Source: Ectothiorhodospiraceae bacterium
GTDB taxonomy: Bacteria; Pseudomonadota; Gammaproteobacteria; HK1
NCBI GenBank assembly: GCA_024234875.1
Contig: JACKNM010000005.1
Location: 310,001-374,000 of the forward strand
Direction of reading: 5' to 3'
Length of the DNA: 64,000 bases
Part shown: positions 41,301 to 48,548 of the stretch, piece after piece
Layout: each line of letters begins with the position of its first letter
How positions within the stretch are numbered: the stretch's first letter is position 1
The notes under the pieces: model-generated
Told to the model about the DNA's origin: nothing
Databases searched by the model: none
What the model saw: the letters and a program-made list of their open reading frames with translations, nothing else
Position numbers and translations under genes: made by a program

Positions 41301-41643
41301 GGACGAGTCGCTGCTCTACGAGCACCGCAAGCACGACGGCTCGCTGCCGATCATCGGCGTCAACACCTTCCTCGATCCGGACGCGGACGACGCGGCCGAC
41401 GCCACCACCATCGAGCTCGCGCGCTCGACGGAGGCCGAGCGCGAGGCGCAGATCGCACGTCTGCGGACGTTTCAGGCGGAGCATGCCGCCGACGCCGAGG
41501 CCGAGCTCGATCGCCTGCGGTCCACCGCGCTCGCGGGTGGCAACGTGTTCGCGGTGCTGATGGACGCGGTGCGCTGCTGCTCGCTCGGGCAGATCACCGA
41601 CGTGTTGTTCGAGGTCGGCGGCAAGTATCGGCGGAGCATGTGA
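38368..41643 (+). CDS. icmF: fused isobutyryl-CoA mutase IcmF (B12-binding, G-protein chaperone and mutase domains)
   Basis: 1091 residues, three parts. The B12 domain (about 20-155) has FDGHDASINIMRRML with His34 as lower ligand. A MeaI-type GTPase follows with P-loop GTGGAGKSS (Lys217) and NKFD (352-355). The mutase barrel starts near 560, with TAFDSVTLYGFDPD, GKVGNSGVSIATLDD and SGYHIAEAGANPISQLAF. The Phe and Gln in these segments fit isobutyryl/n-butyryl rather than pivalyl specificity, from memory of IcmF work. GAGGAG lies 8 nt before ATG 38368. It interconverts isobutyryl- and butyryl-CoA, linking valine breakdown to butyrate/PHA chemistry. Confidence 0.95.
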   Translation: MAQPALRRVAAVESRAPAVGPLRFVTAASLFDGHDASINIMRRMLQAAGAEVIHLGHNRSVAEVVRAAVEEDAHAIAVSSYQGGHLEYFRYMIDMLAERGARRVRVFGGGGGVIIPEEIRELEAYGVARIYSPADGQRMGLQGMVDDMLERAAFDPCDELPGSLDGLLGGDRGDLARLISAVQSNALPASLARALETAARAELPPVVGITGTGGAGKSSLTDELVRRIRLDQDDQLRIAVLAADPSRRRTGGALLGDRIRMNAIDHPRIYFRSLATRAAGSEVPEGLDRVIALTRLGGFDLVIVETSGIGQGDAAIADLVDVSLYVMTPEFGAASQLEKIEMLDFADLVAINKFDRRGAADALRDVRKQVQRNRTAFDRAPDEMPVFGTMAARFNDDGVTALYHGLVDILRERGLADWPAGRLARIAHRASTRTDAVVPPSRGRYLSDVADAVRGYHAWARAQTRLARERHQLRASRAMVEAAGGDTAALESLAAERDAALDGRAKALLAGWPAVRERFAASELVTGEGERAVRIPLTHETLSGTVVPRVALPRFECEGELLRWLLTENLPGEFPYTAGVFPLKREGEDPSRMFAGEGDAARTNRRFHYLSRHAEAKRLSTAFDSVTLYGFDPDHRPDIYGKVGNSGVSIATLDDMKTLYSGFDLCDPRTSVSMTINGPAPTILAMFLNTAIDQRLDAFETEHGRAPTTEEAAAVRAEALRRVRGTVQADILKEDQGQNTCIFSTEFSLRVMGDVQQWFIDHGVRNFYSVSISGYHIAEAGANPISQLAFTLANGFTYVEAYLARGMKVDDFAPNFSFFFSNGMDAEYTVLGRVARRIWATAMRERYGANARSQKLKYHIQTSGRSLHAQEMAFNDIRTTLQALIATYDNCNSLHTNAFDEAITTPTRESVRRALAIQMVINKEWGLARNENPNQGAFVVEALTDLVEEAVLAEFDRITERGGVLGAMETGYQRGKIQDESLLYEHRKHDGSLPIIGVNTFLDPDADDAADATTIELARSTEAEREAQIARLRTFQAEHAADAEAELDRLRSTALAGGNVFAVLMDAVRCCSLGQITDVLFEVGGKYRRSM

Positions 41644-41683
41644 CGGCGCGCGCGTCGTTCGCGCGGCGCTGCGATTCGATGTA

Positions 41684-41707
41684 GGGGCGGCCGGCCGCGG
41701 CCGCCCC
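41684..41707 (+). terminator. hairpin terminator after icmF
   Basis: GGGGCGGCCG (41684-41693) and CGGCCGCCCC (41698-41707) form a 10-bp stem with a 4-nt loop, 40 bp after the icmF stop. No U-tract. Confidence 0.65.
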
Positions 41708-41798
41708 GTGGCGTGCGGCGCCGGCGCGGTTGTCAGCCGCGCCGGGGTTCTGCGAAGCTTCGCGCCGTCCTCAGCCCCTCCCCGACGGAGCCTCCGCC

Positions 41799-42656
41799 AT
41801 GCAGCGCACCCGACCCGGCCGGACTCGTCACCTGCTCGCGGGCGCGCCGCGCCGTGGTCCCGGTCTCACACGGCTCGGGCTGCTCGCTGTCGTGGTGGCG
41901 GCGCTGACCGGCTGCGCGACGTCGGGCGCGGCGCCCTGGGGCTCGCGCGCCACGCTCGCGCCGGGACTGCGCGTGATTGCCGACGCGGCCGTCGATGCCG
42001 CCAAGGCGCCGGAGGTGTGGGGCAGCCTGCTCGCTGCGGGGGCGCTGCAGATCGGTGGGGCCGACGACAACGTGTCTGACTGGGCGTCGAAGAAGACGCC
42101 GCTGTTCGGCTCGCAGTCCGACGCGGTGAGCGCTGGCGACACCATCGTCGACGTCGGCACCGGTTTGATGATTGCCACCGCACTCGCCACCCCGTCGTCG
42201 CCGGAGGTCGGCCGGGCGGTGCGCGACAAGGGCGCGGGGCTCGCGCTCGCCGGCGCCGCGGTGCTCGCCACCAAGGGCGCCACCGACGTGCTCAAGGCAG
42301 CGACCGGGCGGACGCGGCCCAATGGCTCGGACGACGAGAGCCTGCCGTCGAGCGTCGCCTCCCTCGCCGCGGTGCAGTACGCGCTGGCGGCGAGGAATGT
42401 CGAGTCCATGACCGCGTCGCGCAGCGCGCGGCTGGGTGCGCGTGCCGGCGCCTACGGCACCTCGCTGCTGGCCGGATGGGCGCGCGTGGAGGCCAGGAAG
42501 CACCACCCCTCGGACGTGCTGGTCGGCGTCGCGCTCGGCACCTTCGTCGCGCGCTTCGTGAGCAATGCGTTCATCGAGCCGGGTGGCCCGACGCTCGAGG
42601 CGCACGTCGACCCGGGTGGGGACATGGTGGCGATGCGCCTCGGCATGCACTTCTGA
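41799..42656 (+). CDS. PAP2-like phosphatase lipoprotein with a degenerate motif 2
   Basis: 285 residues. A lipobox LTGC places the lipidated Cys39 after a signal peptide. Motif 1 is KAATGRTRP (Lys166 to Pro174) and motif 3 is RVEARKHHPSD (Arg229, His235, Asp239), both intact. Motif 2 reads LPSSVAS instead of FPSGHAS, so Val186 or its neighbours replace the usual catalytic-acid histidine. Enzyme activity may be altered or lost. It would lie at the inner face of the outer membrane. ATG at 41799 follows GGAG; no partner genes are evident. Confidence 0.82.
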   Translation: MQRTRPGRTRHLLAGAPRRGPGLTRLGLLAVVVAALTGCATSGAAPWGSRATLAPGLRVIADAAVDAAKAPEVWGSLLAAGALQIGGADDNVSDWASKKTPLFGSQSDAVSAGDTIVDVGTGLMIATALATPSSPEVGRAVRDKGAGLALAGAAVLATKGATDVLKAATGRTRPNGSDDESLPSSVASLAAVQYALAARNVESMTASRSARLGARAGAYGTSLLAGWARVEARKHHPSDVLVGVALGTFVARFVSNAFIEPGGPTLEAHVDPGGDMVAMRLGMHF

Positions 42657-42670
42657 GCCCGCCCGACAGG

Positions 42671-42676
42671 TACCAT
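42671..42676 (+). promoter_or_regulatory. possible -10 element giving a leaderless transcript
   Basis: TACCAT (4 of 6 to consensus) lies 8 bp before the NRDE gene's ATG, so transcription would begin at or near the start codon. No Shine-Dalgarno is present. No convincing -35 is seen. Confidence 0.35.
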
Positions 42677-42684
42677 CGGGCGCG

Positions 42685-43506
42685 ATGTGCCTCATTTTCG
42701 TCCAGCACCGCGTCCGTGCCGAGTTGCCGCTGGTCGTCGTCGCCAATCGCGACGAGCGTCACGCGCGCCCGAGTCTCGGACTGCATCGCTGGGACGACGC
42801 CCCCCACATCGTGGCCGGGCGCGACGTCGAGGGCGGTGGCACCTGGCTCGGGGTGAGCGCGCGCGGGCGGTTCGCGGCGGTGACGAATTTCCGTGAGCCG
42901 ATGCTCGCCCGCAGCCCGACCGCGCCCTCGCGCGGCGCGCTGGTGCACGCGTTTCTCGACGCCACCGTGGACACCGCGAGCTGGCTCGACTCCGTCGCCG
43001 ACGAGGGTCGGCGCTACAACGGCTTCAACCTGCTGGTCCACGACGGCCACGACCTCGGCTGGTACTCCAACCGTGGCGGTGCGGCGCGTGTGCTCGAGCC
43101 AGGTCTCTACGGGCTGAGCAACCACCTGCTGGACACGCCGTGGCCAAAGGTCGTCCACGGCAAGGCGAGGCTCGGTGCGATGCTCGCCGCGCCGGAGGCG
43201 CCCCCACCATCGACCCTGATCGATTTCTTGCGCGACGATCGCGCCGCCGAGGACGCCGCGCTGCCGGATACCGGCGTCGGCCTCGCCCGCGAGCGCGTGC
43301 TGTCACCCATGTTCATCACCGCCCCCGACTACGGCACCCGCTGCTCGACCGTGGTCCTGGTCCACGCCGACGGGCGTATCGAGGTCACCGAGCGCGGCTA
43401 CGGCGCGATGGGGGCGAGGGGCGAGGAGCGCACGATCGCCATCGACGAGGCGACCGCCCGCGGGCCCGCCGCCGCGCCCCGCGCATCGTCCGCTCGCCTG
43501 CCTTAG
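42685..43506 (+). CDS. NRDE (TANGO2-like) family protein
   Basis: 273 residues. The start MCLIFVQHRV carries Cys2, the residue expected to act as N-terminal nucleophile in this Ntn-hydrolase-like family, and VVVANRDERHARPS contains the NRDE signature. GGTWLGVSARGRFAAVTNFREP and YGLSNHLLDTPWPKV are further family blocks. Start is certain because Cys2 must follow the initiator methionine. TANGO2 relatives have been linked to haem trafficking or acyl-CoA metabolism, but the bacterial role is not settled. Confidence 0.9.
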   Translation: MCLIFVQHRVRAELPLVVVANRDERHARPSLGLHRWDDAPHIVAGRDVEGGGTWLGVSARGRFAAVTNFREPMLARSPTAPSRGALVHAFLDATVDTASWLDSVADEGRRYNGFNLLVHDGHDLGWYSNRGGAARVLEPGLYGLSNHLLDTPWPKVVHGKARLGAMLAAPEAPPPSTLIDFLRDDRAAEDAALPDTGVGLARERVLSPMFITAPDYGTRCSTVVLVHADGRIEVTERGYGAMGARGEERTIAIDEATARGPAAAPRASSARLP

Positions 43507-43654
43507 CGCCCACGGGCGCGGGGGTCGCGCCGCGCCACCGCTCTGATCTATCGTCTGCGAGTGCCACTGCAGTCACCGAGACGTCGACCCTGCTCGACGA
43601 GCCTGGTGAGCGGTGTCTGCACGGACGAACCCAGTCGACAAGGAGCGCATCACC

Positions 43655-44167
43655 ATGCCGCGACGACCCTGTCTCCACGCCGCCGCGCTTTCCCTGGCCC
43701 TCGCCATCCCCACGCTCGCACCGGCCGCGGGCGACGTCCCACCCGCGCCGAACGGCATTGCCTTCCCCGCGGACTATCGCGACTGGCGCGTGATCGGTAC
43801 CTCGCATCGCACCGACAACAACACGCTTCGCGTGATCATCGGCAACGACACCGCGATCGAGGCCGCCCGCGCCGGCAAGACCAATCCGTGGCCCGACGGC
43901 GCGGTGCTCGGCAAGCTGGTGTGGAAGGACGCCGCTCACGACAAGTGGCCAGCCGCCACCGTCCCCGGCACCTTCGTCCACGCCGAGTTCATGCTCAAGG
44001 ACGCGACGAAGCACGCCGCGACCGGAGGCTGGGGCTACGCCCGCTGGCTCGGTCAGGACCAGAAGCCGTTCGGCGAGGACGCCTCCTTCGCCAACGCCTG
44101 CGTCGCCTGCCACACCCCGGTCAAGGACAACGACTACGTGTTCACCCATCCGGTGGTGTTGCCGTGA
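43655..44167 (+). CDS. cytochrome P460 family protein
   Basis: 170 residues. A signal peptide (to about PAAGD) exports it. YRDWRVIGTSHRTDNNTLRVIIGND and the C-terminal CVACHTPVKDNDYVFTHPV match cytochrome P460, with CxxCH at Cys149-His153. Family members bind a haem cross-linked to a lysine and oxidise hydroxylamine or NO; Lys88 in GAVLGKLVWK is a possible cross-link site. AAGGAG precedes ATG 43655. No ammonia-oxidation or nitrogen-oxide genes are nearby, so a detoxifying role is only a guess. Confidence 0.88.
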   Translation: MPRRPCLHAAALSLALAIPTLAPAAGDVPPAPNGIAFPADYRDWRVIGTSHRTDNNTLRVIIGNDTAIEAARAGKTNPWPDGAVLGKLVWKDAAHDKWPAATVPGTFVHAEFMLKDATKHAATGGWGYARWLGQDQKPFGEDASFANACVACHTPVKDNDYVFTHPVVLP

Positions 44168-44182
44168 CCACGCGCTGAATCG

Positions 44183-44199
44183 GCTCGCGGCAGGCGAGC
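44183..44199 (+). terminator. hairpin after the cytochrome P460 gene
   Basis: GCTCGC (44183-44188) and GCGAGC (44194-44199) form a 6-bp stem with a 5-nt loop 16 bp after the stop. A competing stem GCTGGC/GCCAGC spans 44198-44223. Confidence 0.4.
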
Positions 44200-44311
44200 T
44201 GGCAAGGCCGGCCGCTCGCCAGCCGCGGGTGCCTCGACGCGGTCGCTGGTCGGAACTCGCTCCGGCCCGACCTGCTACCATCCTCGACCCGATGTGACGA
44301 GGGTCCTCCCC

Positions 44312-45001
44312 ATGGCCGAGCTCGCGGTCGACGGCATCCGCTGCTGCGTCTTCGATGCCTATGGCACGTTGTTCGACGTCCACTCCGCCGTCGGACGCCA
44401 TCGGGCGCGGCTCGGGGAGCAGGCGGATCGGGTGTCGGAGCTGTGGCGGCGCAAGCAGCTCGAGTACACCTGGCTGCGCAGCCTCATGGATCGCTTCGAG
44501 GACTTCTGGGTCGTGACCGGGCATGCGCTCGACCACGCGATGGAGACCTGCGGGGTCGACGATGCCGCCTTGCGCGAGGACCTGATGCAGGCCTATCTCG
44601 GGCTCGACTGCTACCCGGAGGTGCCGGCGATGCTCGCACGCCTGCGCGAGCTCGGGATGCGCACCGCCATCCTGTCCAACGGCTCGCAGACGATGCTCGA
44701 CGCGGCGGTGGCGAGCGCGGGGCTCGGGGATGCGTTCGACGCGGTGCTCTCGGTCGACGCGTTGGGGATCTTCAAGCCGCATCCGAGCGTGTACCAGCTC
44801 GCGCTCGACCGCCTCGGGGTCGAGGCTGGCGAGGTGTGCTTCCAGTCGTCGAATGCGTGGGACGTGGCCGGCGCGGCGACGTTCGGGTTCAACGTCGTCT
44901 GGATCAATCGTTTCGGGCAGGCGCGGGAGCGGCTGCCGGGGGAGCCGGCGGCGGAGCTTCGATCGTTGGAGGGGTTGCCGGGGTTGGTGTCGGGAGCCTG
45001 A
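44312..45001 (+). CDS. haloacid dehalogenase type II (HAD superfamily)
   Basis: 229 residues. The nucleophile Asp15 is in VFDAYGTLFDV; LSNGSQTML supplies the conserved serine, KPHPSVY the lysine and SSNAWDVAGA the Ser-Asn-x-x-Asp motif characteristic of L-2-haloacid dehalogenases. It should hydrolyse short 2-halo acids to 2-hydroxy acids. ATG at 44312 is preferred to an in-frame GTG at 44294. A TACCAT -10-like element is at 44276-44281. The isochorismatase-like gene starts 2 bp after its stop, so they form an operon. Confidence 0.92.
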   Translation: MAELAVDGIRCCVFDAYGTLFDVHSAVGRHRARLGEQADRVSELWRRKQLEYTWLRSLMDRFEDFWVVTGHALDHAMETCGVDDAALREDLMQAYLGLDCYPEVPAMLARLRELGMRTAILSNGSQTMLDAAVASAGLGDAFDAVLSVDALGIFKPHPSVYQLALDRLGVEAGEVCFQSSNAWDVAGAATFGFNVVWINRFGQARERLPGEPAAELRSLEGLPGLVSGA

Positions 45002-45003
45002 CG

Positions 45004-45549
45004 ATGTTGCTGCGCGCGCGGCGCTCGGCGCTGCTGATCGTGGATGTTCAGGAGCGGCTCGTGCCGCACGTGCACGAGCACGCCCGGGTCGTCGACCACT
45101 GCCGGTGGCTGGCCGGGGTGGCGGCGGCCTGTGAGGTGCCGGTGCTGGTCACCGAGCACTACCCGTCGGGACTCGGGCACACGGTGGCCGAGGTGCGCGA
45201 GCGCGTCGCGGACGGGGCGGTGGTGGCCAAGGACCACTTCTCGTCGTGGGCGGAGCCGGCGGCGCGCGAGCGCATCGTCGGGCTCGGTCGCAAACAGGTC
45301 GTGGTGGCGGGAATGGAGGCGCACGTCTGCGTCTTGCAGACGGTGCTGGACCTGGCCGAGAGTGGCTACGCGGTGCACGTGGTGGGTGATGCGGTGTCGA
45401 GCCGACGCCCCGCGGACGCGGAGACCGCGCTCGCGCGGATGCGCGCGGCCGGGGTCATCGTGGTGTCGCCGGAGATGGTCCTGTTCGAGTGGGCGGAGCG
45501 CGGCGGGACCGAGCGGTTCCGGGCGCTGCATCGCGCGTTCTTGAAGTAG
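45004..45549 (+). CDS. isochorismatase-family cysteine hydrolase (YcaC-like)
   Basis: 181 residues. The catalytic triad is visible as Asp14 (LIVDVQERL), Lys76 (VVAKDHFSSW) and Cys109 (MEAHVCVLQT). The fold is that of nicotinamidase/YcaC-type hydrolases acting on amide or ester bonds. The start lies 2 bp after the dehalogenase stop, so translation is coupled. Dehalogenase plus amidohydrolase could process a halogenated amide; that is conjecture. Confidence 0.88.
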   Translation: MLLRARRSALLIVDVQERLVPHVHEHARVVDHCRWLAGVAAACEVPVLVTEHYPSGLGHTVAEVRERVADGAVVAKDHFSSWAEPAARERIVGLGRKQVVVAGMEAHVCVLQTVLDLAESGYAVHVVGDAVSSRRPADAETALARMRAAGVIVVSPEMVLFEWAERGGTERFRALHRAFLK

Positions 45550-45560
45550 TCGGTTGGTGG

Positions 45561-45605
45561 CCGGGGACTGGCACCCGCGCCTTCGGTGCGTGAGCCAGCC
45601 CCCGG
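45561..45605 (+). terminator. large hairpin with a CUUCGG apex between hydrolase and SDR genes
   Basis: CCGGGG (45561-45566) pairs with CCCCGG (45600-45605), CTGGC (45568-45572) with GCCAG (45594-45598), and an inner CGCGC...GTGCG arm ends at CTTCGG. It lies just after the hydrolase stop and 5 bp before the SDR's GGAGG. It could terminate transcription or shelter the downstream ribosome site. Confidence 0.5.
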
Positions 45606-45619
45606 TCTCGGGAGGAACG

Positions 45620-46384
45620 ATGGATCCGAAGGGCTTGGCGGCGGTGGTGACCGGAGGTGGCTCCGGTCTCGGGCGGGCGACCGCCGAGGCGTTGGCGGCC
45701 GCAGGGGCGAGGGTGACCGCGGTCGACCTGGACGGTCGGGCGGCGGGCGAGACTGCGGACACGGTCGGCGGGCTGGGGATCGCCTGTGACGTCGCCGACG
45801 CCGATGCGGTGGAGGCCGCGTTCGCGCGTGCCGCCGAGGCGCACGGCGCGGCGCGCATCGTGGTGAGCTGCGCCGGCATCGCACCGGCGGCGCGCATCGT
45901 CGGGCGCGCCGGCGCGATGCCGCTCGGCGACTTCGAGCGCGTGATCCGGGTCAACCTGGTCGGCACCTTCAACGTGATGCGGGTGGCGGCGGCGGCGATG
46001 AGTGGGCTCGACCCGGTCGGTGATTCCGGCGAGCGCGGGGTGATCGTGAACACCGCCTCGGTGGCCGCGTTCGAGGGCCAGATCGGGCAGTCGGCCTACA
46101 GCGCGTCGAAGGGCGGGGTGGCGGCGATGACCCTGCCGGCGGCGCGCGAGCTGGCACGGTTCGGGGTGCGGGTCATGACCATCGCGCCCGGCATCATGGG
46201 CACCCCGATGGTCACCGGGATGCCGGACGACGTGCAGCGCAGCCTGGCCGAGCAGATCCCGTTCCCGCACCGCCTCGGCCGGCCGGAGGAGTACGCGCGT
46301 CTGGTCCTGCACATCGTGGAGAACGCGCTTCTCAATGGGGAGGTGATCCGCCTCGACGGCGCGATTCGCATGCAGCCCCGCTGA
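45620..46384 (+). CDS. SDR dehydrogenase resembling type II 3-hydroxyacyl-CoA dehydrogenase
   Basis: 254 residues. TGGGSGLG (11-18) binds the cofactor and Asp37 favours NAD. Ser147, Tyr160 and Lys164 form the catalytic set. Three traits follow HSD17B10/3-hydroxy-2-methylbutyryl-CoA dehydrogenase: SCAGIAPAARI in place of NNAG, the insertion near SGLDPVGDSGERG, and LPAARELARFGVRVMTIAPGIMGTPM. GGAGGAACG before the ATG fixes the start. It would oxidise short branched 3-hydroxyacyl-CoA, useful in isoleucine breakdown together with the thiolase and dehydrogenase at 35-38 kb. Confidence 0.9.
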   Translation: MDPKGLAAVVTGGGSGLGRATAEALAAAGARVTAVDLDGRAAGETADTVGGLGIACDVADADAVEAAFARAAEAHGAARIVVSCAGIAPAARIVGRAGAMPLGDFERVIRVNLVGTFNVMRVAAAAMSGLDPVGDSGERGVIVNTASVAAFEGQIGQSAYSASKGGVAAMTLPAARELARFGVRVMTIAPGIMGTPMVTGMPDDVQRSLAEQIPFPHRLGRPEEYARLVLHIVENALLNGEVIRLDGAIRMQPR

Positions 46385-46387
46385 CCT

Positions 46388-46411
46388 CCCGGCGCCTGGA
46401 CGACCGCCGGG
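46388..46411 (+). terminator. hairpin after the SDR gene
   Basis: CCCGGCG (46388-46394) and CGCCGGG (46405-46411) form a 7-bp stem starting 4 bp after the stop, loop 10 nt. Confidence 0.5.
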
Positions 46412-46462
46412 CAGGGCGGCCCGACCCAGGAGCCCGGCGAGCGGGGGCCTCGCTCCGGGCGC

Positions 46463-46491
46463 TTCTACCGCGATCGTCGATCGGCTACCAT
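46463..46491 (+). promoter_or_regulatory. promoter candidate for the ligase/liv operon
   Basis: TACCAT (46486-46491) is a -10-like hexamer, with a poor -35 (TTCTAC, 46463-46468) 17 bp upstream. The ligase ATG is at 46574. Confidence 0.3.
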
Positions 46492-46573
46492 CGCTGCGCG
46501 CGATGGCGGCATCCCTCGCCCTCGCGCCGTGACATCGCGCGCAGACGCGAGTCCGTGGAGGGTCGCACCGAGG

Positions 46574-48544
46574 ATGGATGAGCAACGCGTACGCGCGTCC
46601 GGAACGGGCGTGCTCGATACGTTCCCGAAGCTGCTCCTGGACAACGCCCAACGGCTCGCGGGCCGGCACGCGTTGCGCGAGAAGGAGTTCGGGATCTGGC
46701 AGTCGTGGACCTGGGCCGACCTGGCCGAGGAGGTGCGGCATCTCGCCTGCGGCCTCGCCGCGCTAGGCCTCGCGCGCGGCGACAAGGTCGCGGTGATCGG
46801 GGACAACCGGCCGCGCCTCTACGCCACGTTCTGCGCCGTGCAGTCGCTCGGCGCGATTCCGGTACCGATGTACCAGGACTCGGTCGCCCGCGAGCTGAGC
46901 TACGTGGTGGAGCACGCCGAGGCGCGCTTCGCGGTGGCCGAGGATCAGGAGCAGGTCGACAAGCTGCTCGAGATCCGGGAATCCTGCCCGCGGCTGGAGA
47001 CCATCGTCTACGTCGATCCGCGCGGGATGCGCGACTACGAGCAGCCCTTCCTGCATGCATTCGAGGCGGTGCTCGAGCGCGGCCGCGCGTTCCACGCCGA
47101 GCAGCCAGGCTTCTGGCGCGCGCAGGTCGACCAGGGCACCGGCACCGACTACGCGATCATCCTCTACACCTCCGGTACCACCGGGAACCCCAAGGGGGTG
47201 GTGCTCTCCCACGACAACGTGCTGATCACCGCGCGCAACGCGGTCGAGCGCGACCGACTGACCGCCGACGAGGAGGTGCTCGCCTACCTGCCGATGGCGT
47301 GGGTCGGTGACAACATCTTCTCCTTCGGCCAGTCCTACGTCGCCGGTTTCTGCGTGAGCTGCCCCGAGAGCAGCGCGACGGTGATGGAGGACTTGCGCGA
47401 GCTCGGGCCGACGTACTTCTTCGCGCCGCCGCGGATCTACGAGAACCTGCTGACCAGCGTCACCATCCGCATGGAGGACGCGGCGGCACCGAAGCGGCGC
47501 GTGTACCGGTACTTCATGGATCTGGCGGCGCGCGTCGGAATCGACATCCTCGACGGCAAGCCGGTCCCCGGCCTCGACCGTTGGCTCTATCGCCTCGGCG
47601 AGCTGCTGGTGTACGGGCCACTGAAGAACGCACTGGGCTTCTCGCGGATTCGCATCGCCTACACCGCGGGCGAGGCCATCGGCCCGGACATCTTCGACTT
47701 CTATCGCGCGATCGGCGTCAACATCAAGCAGCTCTACGGCCAGACCGAGGCGGCGGTGTTCATCACCATGCAGCCCGACGGCGAGATCAAGGCAGACTCC
47801 GTGGGCACCCCCGCGCCGCAGGTCGAGATCCGGATCGACGACCACGGCGAGGTCCTGTACCGGAGCCCGGGGGTTTTCGTCGAGTACTACAAGAACCCGG
47901 AGGCGACGGCCACCACCAAGACCCCGGACGGCTGGGTGCATACCGGTGATGCCGGATTCCTCGACGACGACGGGCACTTGAAGATCATCGACCGCGCGAA
48001 GGACGTGGGTCGATTGCGCGACGGCACGCTGTTCGCGCCGAAGTACATCGAGAACAAGCTCAAGTTCTTCCCCCACATCAAGGAAGCGGTGGCATTCGGG
48101 GACGGGCGCGACGAGGTCGTCGCCTTCGTCAACATCGACCTCGAGTCCATCGGCAGCTGGGCGGAGCGAAACGGCGTCTCCTACGCGAGCTATCAGGAGC
48201 TCGCGGCCAACCCCCGCGTCCTCGACCTGATCCAGGAATGCGTGGAGAAGGTGAATGCCGATCTGGCGGCCGACCAGCGCCTCGCCGGGTCGCAGATCAG
48301 GCGCTTCCTGAATCTGCACAAGGAGCTCGACGCCGACGACGGTGAGCTGACCCGTACCCGCAAGGTCCGTCGCTCCACCGTGGCCGAGCGCTATGCCCCG
48401 CTGATCGAGGGGCTGTACTCGGGGGCGGCGAGCGCGTCGATCGAGACCCAGGTGACGTTCGAGGACGGGCGCACCGGCAAGCTGTCCGCGGTGCTCGAGA
48501 TCCGCGACGTGAAGCGGTTCGACGCCGTGGCGCGGGCGAGCTGA
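46574..48544 (+). CDS. long-chain-type acyl-CoA synthetase (AMP-forming)
   Basis: 656 residues. The adenylate motif ILYTSGTTGNPKGVVLSH, QLYGQTEAAVF and HTGDAGFLDDDGHLKIIDRAKD are present, as is the late lysine region (LTRTRKVRRSTV). Length and the FSFGQSYVAGFCVSCPESS block fit the FadD15/long-chain group often encoded beside liv-type transporters. ATG at 46574 is preferred to the in-frame start at 46529. It is four bases upstream of livG, so it belongs to the transporter operon and probably makes the CoA ester of the imported acid. Confidence 0.92.
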   Translation: MDEQRVRASGTGVLDTFPKLLLDNAQRLAGRHALREKEFGIWQSWTWADLAEEVRHLACGLAALGLARGDKVAVIGDNRPRLYATFCAVQSLGAIPVPMYQDSVARELSYVVEHAEARFAVAEDQEQVDKLLEIRESCPRLETIVYVDPRGMRDYEQPFLHAFEAVLERGRAFHAEQPGFWRAQVDQGTGTDYAIILYTSGTTGNPKGVVLSHDNVLITARNAVERDRLTADEEVLAYLPMAWVGDNIFSFGQSYVAGFCVSCPESSATVMEDLRELGPTYFFAPPRIYENLLTSVTIRMEDAAAPKRRVYRYFMDLAARVGIDILDGKPVPGLDRWLYRLGELLVYGPLKNALGFSRIRIAYTAGEAIGPDIFDFYRAIGVNIKQLYGQTEAAVFITMQPDGEIKADSVGTPAPQVEIRIDDHGEVLYRSPGVFVEYYKNPEATATTKTPDGWVHTGDAGFLDDDGHLKIIDRAKDVGRLRDGTLFAPKYIENKLKFFPHIKEAVAFGDGRDEVVAFVNIDLESIGSWAERNGVSYASYQELAANPRVLDLIQECVEKVNADLAADQRLAGSQIRRFLNLHKELDADDGELTRTRKVRRSTVAERYAPLIEGLYSGAASASIETQVTFEDGRTGKLSAVLEIRDVKRFDAVARAS

Positions 48545-48548
48545 CGCC

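Noticed and set aside
38761..41484. Long reverse frame of about 900 codons inside icmF
   Set aside because: The forward frame encodes all three IcmF domains; the reverse frame has no recognisable domain.
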